A DNA stretch of 64,000 bases from Diphasiastrum complanatum (GCA_029204225.1 CM055106.1:46427180-46491179), one strand, 5' to 3'; counted from the first letter of the stretch, positions 22,271-33,350 are shown. Made by a program: numbers and translations. Notes: generated by a model from the sequence alone, not told the origin.

Positions 22271-25200
22271 CTCAAAATTGTTCATTACAGCATTAATGAC
22301 AAGTGATGAGACCAAGGATACCTGGTACATTGATAGTGGTGCATCCAAGCACATGACTTCAAGGAAAGAGTGGTTTTCAGAACTCAAGGAAACTCACAAT
22401 GGTGATGAAGTTGGACGAGCCGATGGCAAATTGCTATCTGTTAAAGGAGTTGGAGTGGTACCAGTGAAGTTAGCCAGCGGGAAGATAAAGCGGATAAGCA
22501 ATGTGCAATATGTACCTGGCTTAGCTAACAATCTACTATGTGTTGGGACGATGGCTGATCAACAACTCAAGGTTGAGTTTGACAGCAACAAATGTCTTGT
22601 CAAAGACATATCACTACAAAGTGATTGCTACATGAGCTAGAGTCAACAGGAATCGACTCTACAAATTGAATGCGAGATCTTTTGCTCAAGCTATGGTAAG
22701 CACGATTGATATTCGAAGTGATCTTTGGCATCAACGATTTGGTCATATTAGTGCTCAAAGTTTACAGATTCTCAAAAGAGGTAATCTAGTTATAGGATTG
22801 CCTGATATTTCTTTTGAAGAAAAAATTTGTGAAGGTTGCATTTTGGGAAAACAACATAGAGAGAGGTTTCCCAAAAGTGGAGCAAGGAGAGCCAGTGGCA
22901 TCCTAGATCTTGTCCACAGTGATCTATGTGGACCTATGCAGACTAGATCTCTTAGTGGCTACTATTAATTTATCACCTTCATTGATGATTATAGCAGATG
23001 CATTTGGATTTATTTCACAAGCAAGAAATCAGATGCTTTTGCTAAGATCAAGGAATTCAAGGCATTAGTTTAAAAGCAAACAGGATGTTGCATCAAAACT
23101 TTGAGAATTGATGGAGGTGGTGAGTATTTTTTGACAGAATTTATCGATTTTTGCAAAGATCAAGGGATCAACAGGCAGACTACAACACCTTATTCACCAC
23201 AGCAAAATAGAGTTGCAGTACAAAAGAACAGATCTACTGTTGAGATGGCCAGGGCGATGCTCAAAGGCAAGGGTCTGCCAAACACCTTTTGGGCAGAAGC
23301 TTGTAGCACAGCTACGCACATCCTGAATCGGTGTCCTACAAAATCCGTGGAAGGTAAGACACCTCATGAAGCTGTTACTGGAAAGAAATCTAATATTTCT
23401 CGTTTGAGAGTATTTGGTTGTGATGCTTATGCTCATATTCTTGATGAGAAACGAAGGAAATTGGATACAAAAGCTATCAAGTGTATTTTCCTTGGATATG
23501 ATGAGAAGGCCAAGGCATACAAGATGTATGACACAAATGCACAAAAGCTTGTAATTTCTAGAGATGCTACGTTTGACGAGATGGGCCAAGGTGAACAATA
23601 TGAAGTAATCACTGAACCTTTTGATGAGGGAGCGAAAGTACAGGTCAAGAAGGAAGTGGATTTTGATATAGAAAATCCATTGGACAAAGGCAAGCCTGAT
23701 GCTGAAATTCCCAAGAGAGTACCTAAATGGTACTTATCACTCACAGATGGTGCAAAGAAGAGAGATACTCCCGAATCTAGTGAGCAGGGAGAGCTTAGAA
23801 GATCAAGTAGAAATCGAAAACCTCCTGCAAGATTAGAGAGGAATCTAGCCCTAATGGGTTCTGTGCTCAAGGCTCAAGAGCCAAAAACTTTTGATAAAGC
23901 AAAGGAGCACGAGGAGTGGCGTGCAGCTATGGAAACATAAATGGAGGCTATATCGAAGAACAAAACGTGGGACTTGGTTGAGCTACCTGATGGTAAGACG
24001 CCTATCACATGTAAGTGGATCTACAAGACGAAGTATGGAGCGGATGGGCAACTCAACAAGTACAAGGCACGATTAGTTGCAAGAGGTTTTGAGCAGCAGG
24101 AAGGTATAGACTTTGAGGAGACCTTCGCACCTGTAGCCAAAATGGTAACTATTCGTTCTGTCATTGCAATTTCTGCTTTCTATGGTTGGAAAATCCAGCA
24201 AATGGACGTCAAATCTGCTTTTCTTAATGGAGTATTGGATGAAGAGGTATATTTAGAGCAACCTCAAGGGTTTGTTGAGGATCATTTGGTTTGTAAACTC
24301 AACAAAGCCATATATGGATTGAAGCAAGCACCACAAGCATGGTACTCTTGCATTAATGAGCACTTCAAGCGAAGGGGAATGGTAAAGAGTGATGCTGATC
24401 CTAATCTTTACATTCTAAGGCAAGATTCAGATATAGTGTTCATTGTGTTGTACGTGGATGATTTGATTATCACAGGAAGTAATGAGAGGTTAATTAATGA
24501 AATCAAATCAAATCTTTCCAATGCCTTTGACATGAGTGGTCTAGGATTGATGCACTATTGTCTTGGCATTGAAGTATGGCAAAAAGAAGACATGGTCTTT
24601 TTTACACGAAGCAAATATGCACGAGATTTGCTTTATAAGTTCAATATGCAGAATTGTAAGCCCTTGAGTACACCTATGGATGTCAACATGAAGCTTATTG
24701 CATATGATGAATATGAGAAAGTGGATGCTTATTTGTATAGACAGCTAGTGGGTAGTTTGATTTATTTGACACACACAGGACCTGATATTTCTTATGTTGT
24801 TGGTGTTGTTAGTCAATTTATGCAAGATCCTAGTCAAGCACACTGGAAGTCTAAACGTATTCTCAGATACATTCGAGGGACATTGAATTTTGGTTTGAAG
24901 TATGATCAGCCTAAAGCGCCAATGTTGGTAGGTTATACAGATGCCGATTGGGCAGGTAATATTGATGACAGAAGATCTACCAGTGGTCATACATTCAGTT
25001 ATGGTACAACTACAATTTCATGGAGCAGCAAAAGGCAACCTACAGTAGCTTTATCATCAACGGAAGCTGAATATCGAGCACTCAGCAATGCTACACAAGA
25101 AGCGGTATGGTTACGAAGATTGCTTGTGGATTTAGGTCAGCCACAGGTGGATGCTACTACTATATCTTGCGACAATCAAAGCTGCATTCACCTTGCCAAA

Positions 25201-25416
25201 AATCCAATTTTACATGCTCGAACCAAGCACATCGAAATACACTATCATTTTATTCAAGAGAAAATTCTTGATGGAGCCATTGATCTTGTTTTTTGTAGAT
25301 TTGAAGATCAAATGGCAGATATTTTTACTAAGTCATTAGGTAGATATAAATTTGAGAGGTTTCATACTCTATTAGGAATAGAAGAATGTAATTTTATCAT
25401 TGAGGGAGAGTGTTAG
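22271..25416 (+). pseudogene. Copia-C pol (protease, integrase, RT, RNase H)
   Basis: Protease: TWYIDSGASKHM near 22320. A frameshift near 22610-22640 moves the frame. GAG-pre-integrase: LWHQRFGHISAQSL. Integrase: HSDLCGPM, FIDDYSRCIWIYF, RIDGGGEY and a QNRVAVQKNRSTVE segment where the usual GVAERKNR is altered. RT: WDLVELPDGKT, VYLEQPQGF and the catalytic LYVDDLIITGS near 24455. RNase H: DADWAGNIDDRRSTSG, SSTEAEYRAL, HIEIHYHFIQEKI. Stops at 22966 (TAA), about 23071 (TAA) and 23938 (TAA); the last splits integrase from RT. The RT-RNase H frame of 491 residues is uninterrupted. Confidence 0.9.
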
Positions 25417-25675
25417 AAATCAATGATAAACTTCATTGTTACTATTTACGATGTACATGAATGTTGACAGCTATTACCAGTTGTAATTAGCCGTAGGCTA
25501 GTCTAGTAGTCTATTCGTAGGTTTTCTCTCTCTATCAGGGTTCAGGGTTTATATGTACATTTTACATTCAGTATGAAGTTAGTGAGATATAGTGATATTG
25601 CGTGTTCGTCTTCCGGCTCCTTACTTGGTGATTGCTTATGGTGAATGCTTGATGTTGTATTTCTGATTGTTGACA
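25411..25675 (+). repeat. Copia-C 3' LTR
   Basis: 265 bp, ending TTGACA, followed by the ATTCT duplication. It is partner of 20197-20451. Confidence 0.93.
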
Positions 25676-25680
25676 ATTCT

Positions 25681-27560
25681 AAACTCTTTCCATTTCAATA
25701 TACTTAGGGGCAAGGGATCTGCCTTTTCTTAGATTATGATTTTGGTGTCGTGGCTTCTTGTAGGGGAGTTTTATGTTTTTTCTAGAGATCTGCTTGAGCT
25801 ATCGGTAGCCATTGTTGTTCATCAAGAGTTTTTAGTTGGAGATTTTTTTTTGAATTGATGATTTATGCTTTCATTGCTACCAATATTTGTGATTAAGTTG
25901 ATAAGAGTAATAAAGCACAGGAGTGTAAGTCGATGTGCATATGAAGTAATGCTAAAATATGAGTATAGAATTATCCAAAAAATCAACAATTACCGAAGCA
26001 TGTGTCATATTTAACAAGGAACATGTTCACATCCCCTCGGAATGGGGAAACATCATTCCCACATGCTCCCCGACATGGGAACATGGGAGATTCGGGTGAG
26101 CGTTTCCATAGCAAGAAGAATTTCCCAACTGTTCCCAGGCCGTTCCCCCTATAGTGTGGAGTCTTCATCATCGACTGTAGGAGAACAAGATAAACATGGA
26201 AGGGCACATAAAATTGAACATTGGTAATGCTTCTAGTTGTATTAGCACCAGAGGTTGATGACAGATGAAGATGGCTGTAGAATAGAGTGTCTGAGCTCTG
26301 ACCTGTATGTTACTTGTTAAGTGTATGTACTTATCTTGTGATGTCCACTTGACATCAATAGTATATGACACTATGAGGATGGAACTGAATGTAGTCATTT
26401 GGCTTGCAACTTTGTCTCACCTTCTCTCATCTACATGTAAATTTTAGCTTGTAGAAGTAGAAGAAATCAACTAATCTAAACTAGACACAATTCAATCTAA
26501 CCTATTATTTACTGCTCTATATCTCATCAGACTGATCAAACCTCCTATTGGTACATCTGTGTATGTCATGTGCACATACATGTCTCCCCCTCTCCCAGCT
26601 ATAGGTACAGGGTTCTCAACTAAAGGTGCTTGTCTGTCAACTTTAATGTAGGAGTAGAAGCTGTGGATGCTTGTGCATGCCTTGTCTGTATGAACCTGTG
26701 ACTGATCTATGGGTACTATGTGTGATTGTGTCTTATTGGTAGACATCAAAAATAGAGTATGAAATAAGAGAGTGAAGTGCTAAGGTGTTTGCCTCCTATC
26801 ATTTAGACCACCTAAGTTATACCACGTATTTCACAACCATTTCAGAGAAGTAGATTTAATGAAGGGTTGAAAGAATGGAAGTTCTATACAAGTTGAAAAT
26901 CCAGTCACTACTGAGGAAATTGAAGCCAAAATAATAAAACTAGGCTTTTCTCAAAAACTCTACAAATTCTAGTGTGCAACATAAATGGAGATCTAATCAT
27001 TGTAGGAAAGTGGATTCAAACCCCTCTTTGTGAGAAAAGTGCTCCGCTACCAATTCATAATTGAAACAACAGAAGAAGTGAAAGGAAATGGATTAGATTT
27101 GGAAGAACTGCACATGTATTGTAAGAAAAAGTAACTACTACACTACTCAAGTGGATAACCAAATAAGAAGTTGAGATAGGAACTGACAATATGAAAGCTG
27201 GGAACTAACCTAAAACTTGAGAGAAAAGCCATTTATAGTTTCTAGTCATCACCTAATCAATAATAGGGTCTATAGGCCTTTTTATATTGTTTGGAGGTGC
27301 AAAACAGGGCTAGGTCCGTAACTCAGTAATCAAGGCTCAATAATGGTCCAATCTCACAAAGAGGCATAAAGTTTTGACTAAAAGACACTAGGTTTTAAGT
27401 GTTCAATGGCAGTGGTTTAGAATAATCCTGGTTGCCTTTGTTTAAAAAGCATTTCACAAAACCCCAGGTTGAACTGAAATGTCTAATTTTCCTCTTTGAT
27501 GCTATCTGATTCTGACATGTAAGATATTCCTCACTGGTCTGACTAGATGTCCAATCATGT
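25681..27560. other. intergenic sequence, nothing recognised
   Basis: Several short open frames on both strands but no domain-like translation, LTR pair or tandem repeat. It may hold upstream portions of the PRD1-like remnant too decayed to read. Confidence 0.35.
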
Positions 27561-27574
27561 GGGCATCCTGTGGG

Positions 27575-29670
27575 CAGAGGTCCTCAGGACATCCTTCAAA
27601 TTGCAAATGTAGCTATTGGTGCTCTCATTACATGGTCAGCAGCAGGAGATTTATTCACCCAACGATTGATATTTGGAGTTGAGGCAGTAATTCGTGTTCT
27701 TGAGTCTTTCATGAGCCAAACTGGATGGTGCAAAAGGAAGCAATGCTCTTACTTGCAGCTAACATCTGTGACATTCCTGGATTACTCACAGCAGGAAGAG
27801 CAGAGACTTAGTTTCTTATTATTAAGAAGGTGCTCGAACAGCACGCCAGCCTTGTTGAAGATCTTAGTACATGGAGGTGGCAATCACTTGTATCCAGAAA
27901 CATTTGCAGCAGCATGTTCTGCCTTCATCTGAAGGTACCCTGTTGCTATGATTTGGATTCTGTTCCTCACGTTCTTCTTTTGTGTGCAAGAAGTGCCATT
28001 GCATCAGCAACGACTTCTTGTTGTTTTTCTATTGAGCATATAGTTTTGCGATCTTCGGCTTGTATTCTTCAAGAAGCTTCTAAGTTTATTCAGAAAAGAG
28101 CTGCTGGTGATTCTTCATATTGTACCCTTGCTTTGTCACTTCTGGATCTCTTTGAAATCGAGCTACTTCCTACCATTTCAATCTGTTTTGAGAACCTGGA
28201 AGAGGAAGAAACTGCCTTGGCATTTATTGACACTTGTTTGCACTTTCTGCAATCAAGTGGTCCAAACCGCAATGTGATTTTAGCAGAAAATTTTAGCCTC
28301 AAAGTCTTGGTGTAGCCTCTTATTTCAAAGCATGAACTGTTTTCCACCCTTCAACAGTGGTTGGCATCCAACTTCTCTCAACTACTTTGTGGAATTTGCA
28401 GGCAATTCACCTACTCCTGTCACCTGTGGCCAGAAACTGTCAACATGAGAGCCACTGCACAAGCTCCTTCATATTTATATGTACCTGATGATAAGCAAAT
28501 CATTAGAATCAGACATTCTTGCAGAAGCTTCTTATGTCTTGTGCTTTAATAAGGATCTGCTGATTACTTTGTGGTCAAATATCATAAATGGAATCAAGGA
28601 GCCTAGCAAGCTTTCTCAACTAGCTTTAGTAAACCCTGAAGAAGAGATTATATGCCTCTCCCTGGTATTTCATATGCTGTGGCTAAAAGTGTAAGTTGCA
28701 TAGGTTCAGGCTTCAAGGAATCACTGGCGCTCTTTCTTCACTTTTGAATTGGACGTTATGAATGTCAAAAAAATTCTACCTGTCTATTACTTTTTCCATT
28801 CGATGATCTACTAATTCCTTTGGACGACTGTATTGGACAGTGCACTGAAGTCAAAGAGTAACTGGCTTGCCAGTGAAGGTAACAAAGAACTCATTGGATT
28901 TGCAAGTTCTTGTGAGGAATCACTAACATTAAAAAAGGAAGCTTCTACCCACATCCAACTATGTACGGTTAAGCATTTGTGCCAAGTTCGTCACTATGGT
29001 TCCCGGCTACTCAAAATTCTCTCTTCTTCCTGTGTAGTTCTCGTATTTTCACAGCTTGCAGAGCATACAGATAGTGATTCAGATCAAAATATTGAAGAGC
29101 TTAATGTCTCCATTGATTTTATCAAATCAATTTTATTGGTTCTTCAAGCCTCTGCCTTGCACGATTGTCAGCAGATTTCGAAGAATGCTTCATTTTGTTT
29201 GTATTGGCTGATATCGACCAAGAAGCTCAAGAAAGATCAAAGATGGGTGGTTGAGAGGGTCCTTGGTATCGCTTCCTGGTGGAGGAATTGATGCGATCAC
29301 TTGCAGCTGCAGGAAAATGCCCTGTCCAAGGTGCTCCAGTTCTTGTCCCATCTCATTGTATAGGTTTAATAAAAATCGCCTTGTCGTTACTCAAAATCTC
29401 TCCATCCTTAACTGGTTGCCATCGGTTTTCTCCCCTCAAAACATTTCTGCTGTGATAGACAACTTGTTGGCACAGTCTTTATCTCATAGGCATGTCTGCC
29501 TCTTCATGGAACTTATGCGAGCTCGTCACCTTCAAACAGAAGATGTAGTGAAATTACGGATGCTCTTTCAGGTACTTTTCCACAAAGTAAAGCATTGGAG
29601 ACGTAAACGAACATCTGTATTGAATTTGTTGGTGTCAGCAATCTACCTTCCCCACATTTCCTAAGTGCCG
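27575..29670 (+). pseudogene. PRD1: PRD1-like (meiotic recombination initiation) remnant
   Basis: Plant PRD1 is a roughly 1,300-residue helical protein needed for meiotic double-strand-break formation. Translations in successive frames resemble its middle and C-terminal parts in the correct order: QRLIFGVEAVIRVLE near 27660, a segment near 27760-27900 with KKVLEQHASL, EEETALAFIDTCLHFLQ near 28205, VKHLCQVRHYGSRLL near 28970, NASFCLYWLI near 29185, and LFMELMRARHLQTEDVVKL near 29505. At least four frame changes and several stops occur, and about 300-400 residues expected between the middle and late segments are missing. Adjacent segments run together with no clear introns, suggesting but not proving a processed copy. 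The assignment rests on remembered family similarity. Confidence 0.6.
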
Positions 29671-29944
29671 ATCCCAAGCACTCACTTCTTGGCATTACAT
29701 TGCCTGGGCCTTGGCTATAAAGCCTGCCTACCCTGGGAGGGCATGCAATCCAGAATTCAGAGTTATTGTAATATATTCCTGTGTTAAATGATGATAGCTC
29801 CTTTTGTGTTCCTGATATCTTTAGTATGTCTCAATTCTTGTTGTCACGTAGCTTAAACCAGCATGCTACTTCTTGGATGGATGTGTTCTTGAACACAACG
29901 TAAGGCTGTTCTTCATCTGCACGTTATTAACATATGTTACAAAG

Positions 29945-30022
29945 CATTGCATAATTCTCACATAACCCAACATTGCATAATTCTCACATAACCCAACATT
30001 GCATAATTCTCACATAACCCAA
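29945..30022. repeat. 26-bp tandem repeat, three units
   Basis: Three essentially identical copies of a 26-bp unit beginning CATTGCATAATTCTC and ending ACCCAA, at 29945, 29971 and 29997. Confidence 0.95.
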
Positions 30023-30026
30023 CAGA

Positions 30027-30590
30027 ATTTGTGCTCATTTATCAAAGTAAAGCGACATTAGAGGAGCTTGACCAGAAATTGTAAATTCAATCGATTTCTT
30101 AAACTTGAATTCAAAATTCAATTTATAGTGATTTGAAGCAGCCGTATAGATCATCTTTGGATTGATCCCTCTTTGCGAGGATTTGTATGCTTGTGTGTTA
30201 GCTAAGCACAAAAACCACATGGACCTTATAGGCTGAGACCGAAGAATCTAAGAACTGTGAACGGTTCACCAAGGTTTTCATAACCGTACAGTGAACCGTA
30301 CAATTCACAAAGATTTTTCGTTTTAATTAATTAATTAATTTTTCAGTTCCCACCCCTAAAAACAGCTTAAAAAAAAATGCCAAAAAAAACCCCAAAATGA
30401 GGGCCAAAAACAATGAAATGGGGGGCCAAAAACAATGAAATGGGTTTTGGGGAGAAAAGGATCCAAAAAAAAAAAAATTAGCTAATTAATTAATTAGAAA
30501 AACGGTATCACGGTTCATGAACCGTTGTACGGTTCACCCAACGGTTCCAAGAACCGTTCATTCTATGGCTGAGACGTAAACGAACATTGT
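30027..30590. repeat. dispersed repeat B, copy 1 (interrupted by a MITE)
   Basis: About 215 bp similar (roughly 85-90% by eye) to 32244-32490, in direct orientation, starting ATTTGTGCTCATTTATC. Its last part, after the MITE at 30240-30566, resumes GTAAACGAAC and matches the other copy's GAAAACGAAG. Confidence 0.8.
30240..30566. mobile_element. MITE with 9-bp target duplication GGCTGAGAC
   Basis: 327 bp flanked by an exact 9-bp repeat (30231-30239 and 30567-30575). Inside, CGGTTCA and GAACCG motifs recur in inverted orientation, and TAATTAATTAATT blocks mirror each other, giving a strong foldback. The second copy of repeat B carries a single GGCTGAAAC (32473-32481), i.e. the unoccupied site. 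A 9-bp duplication suggests a Mutator-type element, although the extreme termini match poorly. Confidence 0.75.
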
Positions 30591-31540
30591 AGACCATTCA
30601 TCTTCCCAAAATCTAGCGATATAACAAACAAGAGAAAGATCTAAAAAGATCATCAAATGGTCATGAAAATTCATATAGCAGAATTATATTTTTGTGTCAT
30701 CCCTTGTTCTCACAAGTTTTCTACTAAGGGAAGCATCACATTGTCTATTCTAATAGAATAAAGTTCTCTCTATATTTTGATTCCATATATCATGATTTTG
30801 CAATGAAAACAAAACAAAGTCCATCTGTCCTATTTACATATATATATCTAAATATCATGCATGTGAGAGATGTATTTGTATTTGTATGGTCTCCAATGCA
30901 GGACAAAACAAGGACCTCCCCACTATTATGGCCACAGGAGTCCGAGGCGCCCGAAGTCGCTTATTGGCACGGGGATAGCTTTGGCCCAATAAGCCACTGA
31001 CACGTGTTTGTGCAAACAGGAATAAATTTCTAGGTGGTCGTGCGGTCAAGGTCCCGGGTGCCCGCCTGGGTCTGGGACCACCTTTTCAACGGGCATCGCT
31101 TTTTTGCGGGACCCTCCATTGTTCGGCTCCCGCTGGCTTCTGACCCCAGGGACCACCTTTTCGCCATGCACCAGTGGGTGGGTGGCTGGACCCTTTTCTG
31201 TTGGTCACCACAATTTCCGTGAGCCTCTACAGGACCCGACCCGGGAGACAGTTTTGTACGAGCACTGCAGATTTTTGGCGAGCACGACACACACCCTCAC
31301 AATCACAACCCAAATCATACATATGGCAATTTCGTTATATATCCAAGCATAGGTTTTTCTCCCAAGTGACTATGGGATAAACGGAGCCATGCCACATGGC
31401 AAGCAATCAGGGAGGAGGCCTGATACAGGGCGGGCAGCAGCAGCGAGGCACCTGGGACACGCATCGGGAGCCGAAATCTGTGGCGGCCGCGCCACTTCCC
31501 CAACGTGCTCCCCAAAATTCTCACCCGGCCCTCTTCGAAA
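30591..31540. other. non-genic, GC-rich segment before the thiolase promoter
   Basis: 31020-31290 and 31390-31530 are clearly GC-richer than surrounding DNA, with open frames on both strands but no recognisable protein. A CACGTG G-box occurs at 31001-31006. It may be distal promoter. Confidence 0.35.
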
Positions 31541-31545
31541 TAGAC

Positions 31546-31825
31546 CACGTGTCATAATGCCACTTGTAGACTTGTACGCCGTCGATTAAAATACACGTGG
31601 CAATATCGCAAGGTAATCTGATGTATCCAACGGTGCGGAGCTAAATCTGCTGACGGCCCAGTAACATACGCGCCTGCTTCCTCTTGCCCTTCTCCTCGCC
31701 TCACCACTTAGCTGCAAGATGACTTAAATCCTCCACCGTTAGATCTCACCATAAACGTTGATGTTTTGCCACGTATCCTAAAAATAGCTACTGAAGTGCT
31801 TCCACGTGGCGGCTGATGACACGTG
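31546..31825 (+). promoter_or_regulatory. G-box/ABRE cluster
   Basis: Four CACGTG cores lie within 280 bp: 31546-31551, 31594-31599, 31803-31808 and 31820-31825, three of them in the extended CACGTGGC form; further CCACGTA and AACGTT elements lie near 31754-31775. Such clusters bind bZIP/bHLH factors and typify ABA- or light-responsive plant promoters. They stop about 260 bp before the thiolase start codon. The leader between has CT-rich tracts. Confidence 0.65.
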
Positions 31826-32085
31826 GCAAATATCTAAGTGGTAGGGCGTAGAATGCTCCGTGCACTATTTGCGTGTATTTTTTTTTGTCGGAGGCGGCTC
31901 TTTCTTTCTCTCTATTTTTTGTCCTTTAAAGTTCGTCGCCATCTCCCTTTTTCCTTCGAGCTTATCCATCCCATTTCTCTCTCTCCCTTGCTCGATCGAT
32001 CGCTGTTTTAGCTGGGAGTTTGGCTTTGATCCATCGGAGGGCTTTTTGGTTCTGTGGGTGAGCAATTTGGGTTCCAGATCGCAGG

Positions 32086-32217
32086 ATGGAGAAGCTGAGG
32101 CTGAGGCTGAGGCTGAGGCTGAGGCAGCAAGTGCTTCTGGATCATCTTCGCCCAGTGGCATCCAATTTCCGAGCTGCAGATATCGTGGTGTGTGCTGAAG
32201 TTCAGTTCTGTTTTTGA
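32086..32217 (+). CDS. peroxisomal 3-ketoacyl-CoA thiolase, first exon only
   Basis: Thiolase catalyses the last step of peroxisomal fatty-acid beta-oxidation. The ATG-initiated 43-codon frame starts MEK, then five Leu-Arg pairs, then QQVLLDHLRP. Plant KAT/PED1 thiolases start MEKA..RQRVLLEHLRP, so residues 13-21 (R-Q-x5-H-L) form the type-2 peroxisomal targeting signal. The next residues, VASNFRAADIV, fit the presequence before the usual GDSAAYQR segment. The frame stops at 32215-32217, so coding must leave through a splice donor between about 32183 and 32200 (several GTGTG/GTGCTG options), or the gene is broken. No catalytic-domain exon was found anywhere downstream in this window. Either a very long intron runs past the window or this is an orphan exon. 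The true end is uncertain. Confidence 0.7.
   Translation: MEKLRLRLRLRLRQQVLLDHLRPVASNFRAADIVVCAEVQFCF
32095..32124 (+). repeat. hexanucleotide repeat (CTGAGG)5 in thiolase exon 1
   Basis: Five perfect CTGAGG units encode (Leu-Arg)5 directly abutting the PTS2 core. Typical plant thiolases have about three residues here instead. Confidence 0.9.
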
Positions 32218-32243
32218 ATAATCGGACTAGAAAGGTTAGAGGT

Positions 32244-32490
32244 ATTTGTGCTCATTTATCAAAGTAAAGCGACACTAGAGGAGCTTGACCAGAAATTGTA
32301 AATTCAATCGATTTCTTAAACTTGAATTGAAATTTTAATTTTTAGTGATTAGAAGCAGCAGTATAGATCTTTGGATTGATCCCTCTTTTGGAGGCTTTGT
32401 ATGCTTGTGGTGTTAGCAAAGCGCAAAAACCCACATGGATCTTTTAGGTTTTAAATTATAAGCTATTTTTTGGGCTGAAACGAAAACGAA
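32244..32490. repeat. dispersed repeat B, copy 2 (MITE-free)
   Basis: Uninterrupted partner of 30027-30590. It begins 27 bp after the thiolase reading-frame stop, so it may be part of the first intron. It contains the empty site GGCTGAAAC at 32473-32481. Confidence 0.8.
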
Positions 32491-32825
32491 GGAAGGAGGG
32501 CTGAGTCGATTTGAAAGACGTAAACTCGAAGGCAGGTGATTTACTCCTCGGACTCATGGCTTGGCAGTTTCTTGGCGGAAAACCGGTTTAGCCCCGTCCA
32601 CACATGAGGTAGCATATGAATATCTATCTTTGTCTAATTTTTTGGAATACCCCTCCTGCAAATTTATCACTTCATTGCTACCCGTATATGCCATGCGTCG
32701 TTATACCATGTCGGTATTTTCATACACATGTGAATCGTCTTTTACATTATAGTATGGAATCAAGTCATAAGCAAGATAGGCGTCATATAAGTCATAAGCA
32801 ACATAGGCGTCATATTACTCTGTGG
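32491..32825. other. non-genic sequence
   Basis: No coding match. A short direct repeat containing GTCATAAGCAA, then ATAGGCGTCATAT occurs twice at about 32764-32814. Confidence 0.35.
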
Positions 32826-33098
32826 CATAGTTGCACCATGATTCAGAATCGCGGTTCAGAATTGAGATTCGGAAAAATCCCAAAATCGTGAAGAAATGTT
32901 TTTTTTGAGCAGTATGGGTATCGGATGAAAGCTCTGATTAAGAGCATTTTTACTGTGTAGTTTGCCGACAGTTTCGAGTGCAAGATGGTCCAATTTAGGT
33001 GCATTAATTCCCAGGTTTACGCTATATGCAGTTTCAATATAAAAAAATTAACAAAAAAAGAGAACACATTGGGGCATTCCCCCAATGAACATAGTAGG

Positions 33099-33182
<84 letters not shown>

Positions 33183-33280
33183 AGATCACAACAAACGGAA
33201 CAAAATCCATGTTGAACAAAAACCCTGCTGAATCATTTTGAACCATACTAAACCTTAAATGAATCATTCTCTCTCTCTCC

Positions 33281-33339
<59 letters not shown>

Positions 33340-33350
33340 GAATGGTACAC
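32826..33350. mobile_element. truncated copy of the CATAGTTGCA MITE
   Basis: Starts CATAGTTGCACCATGATTC, like 19082, and follows that element through AGTATGGGTATC, CCCAGGTTTACGCTA, the CT tract and TCAGATCACAACAAAC. Homology stops near 33350 and the right TIR is absent. Microsatellites: (CT)n 33102-33140, (CA)n 33140-33180, interrupted (CT)n 33268-33335. Overall divergence from the first copy is substantial. Confidence 0.75.

Larger units (their letters stand above)
20197..25675 (+). mobile_element. Copia-C, full-length LTR retrotransposon with near-continuous pol
   Basis: Ty1/Copia on the plus strand, with LTRs 20197-20451 and 25411-25675, PBS at 20452, purine tract TTGAGGGAGAG at 25400-25410 and an exact 5-bp duplication ATTCT (20192-20196, 25676-25680). 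Domain order gag-protease-integrase-RT-RNase H is complete except for the N-terminal part of gag. Damage is light: a few nonsense codons and one frameshift, so it is among the youngest insertions here. Confidence 0.93.

Noticed and set aside
23194-23870. Minus-strand frames of 134 and 145 residues
   Set aside because: Antisense shadows of the Copia-C integrase.
29945-30022. Regular 26-bp repeats resembling a small CRISPR array
   Set aside because: Units are contiguous with no spacers and the genome is a plant; plain tandem repeat.
31860-32198. A 112-residue frame with an Ala-Glu repeat ending CRYRGVC, like the start of an AP2 domain
   Set aside because: The overlapping ATG frame encodes the thiolase PTS2 leader, a much more specific match, and nothing of an AP2 domain follows.
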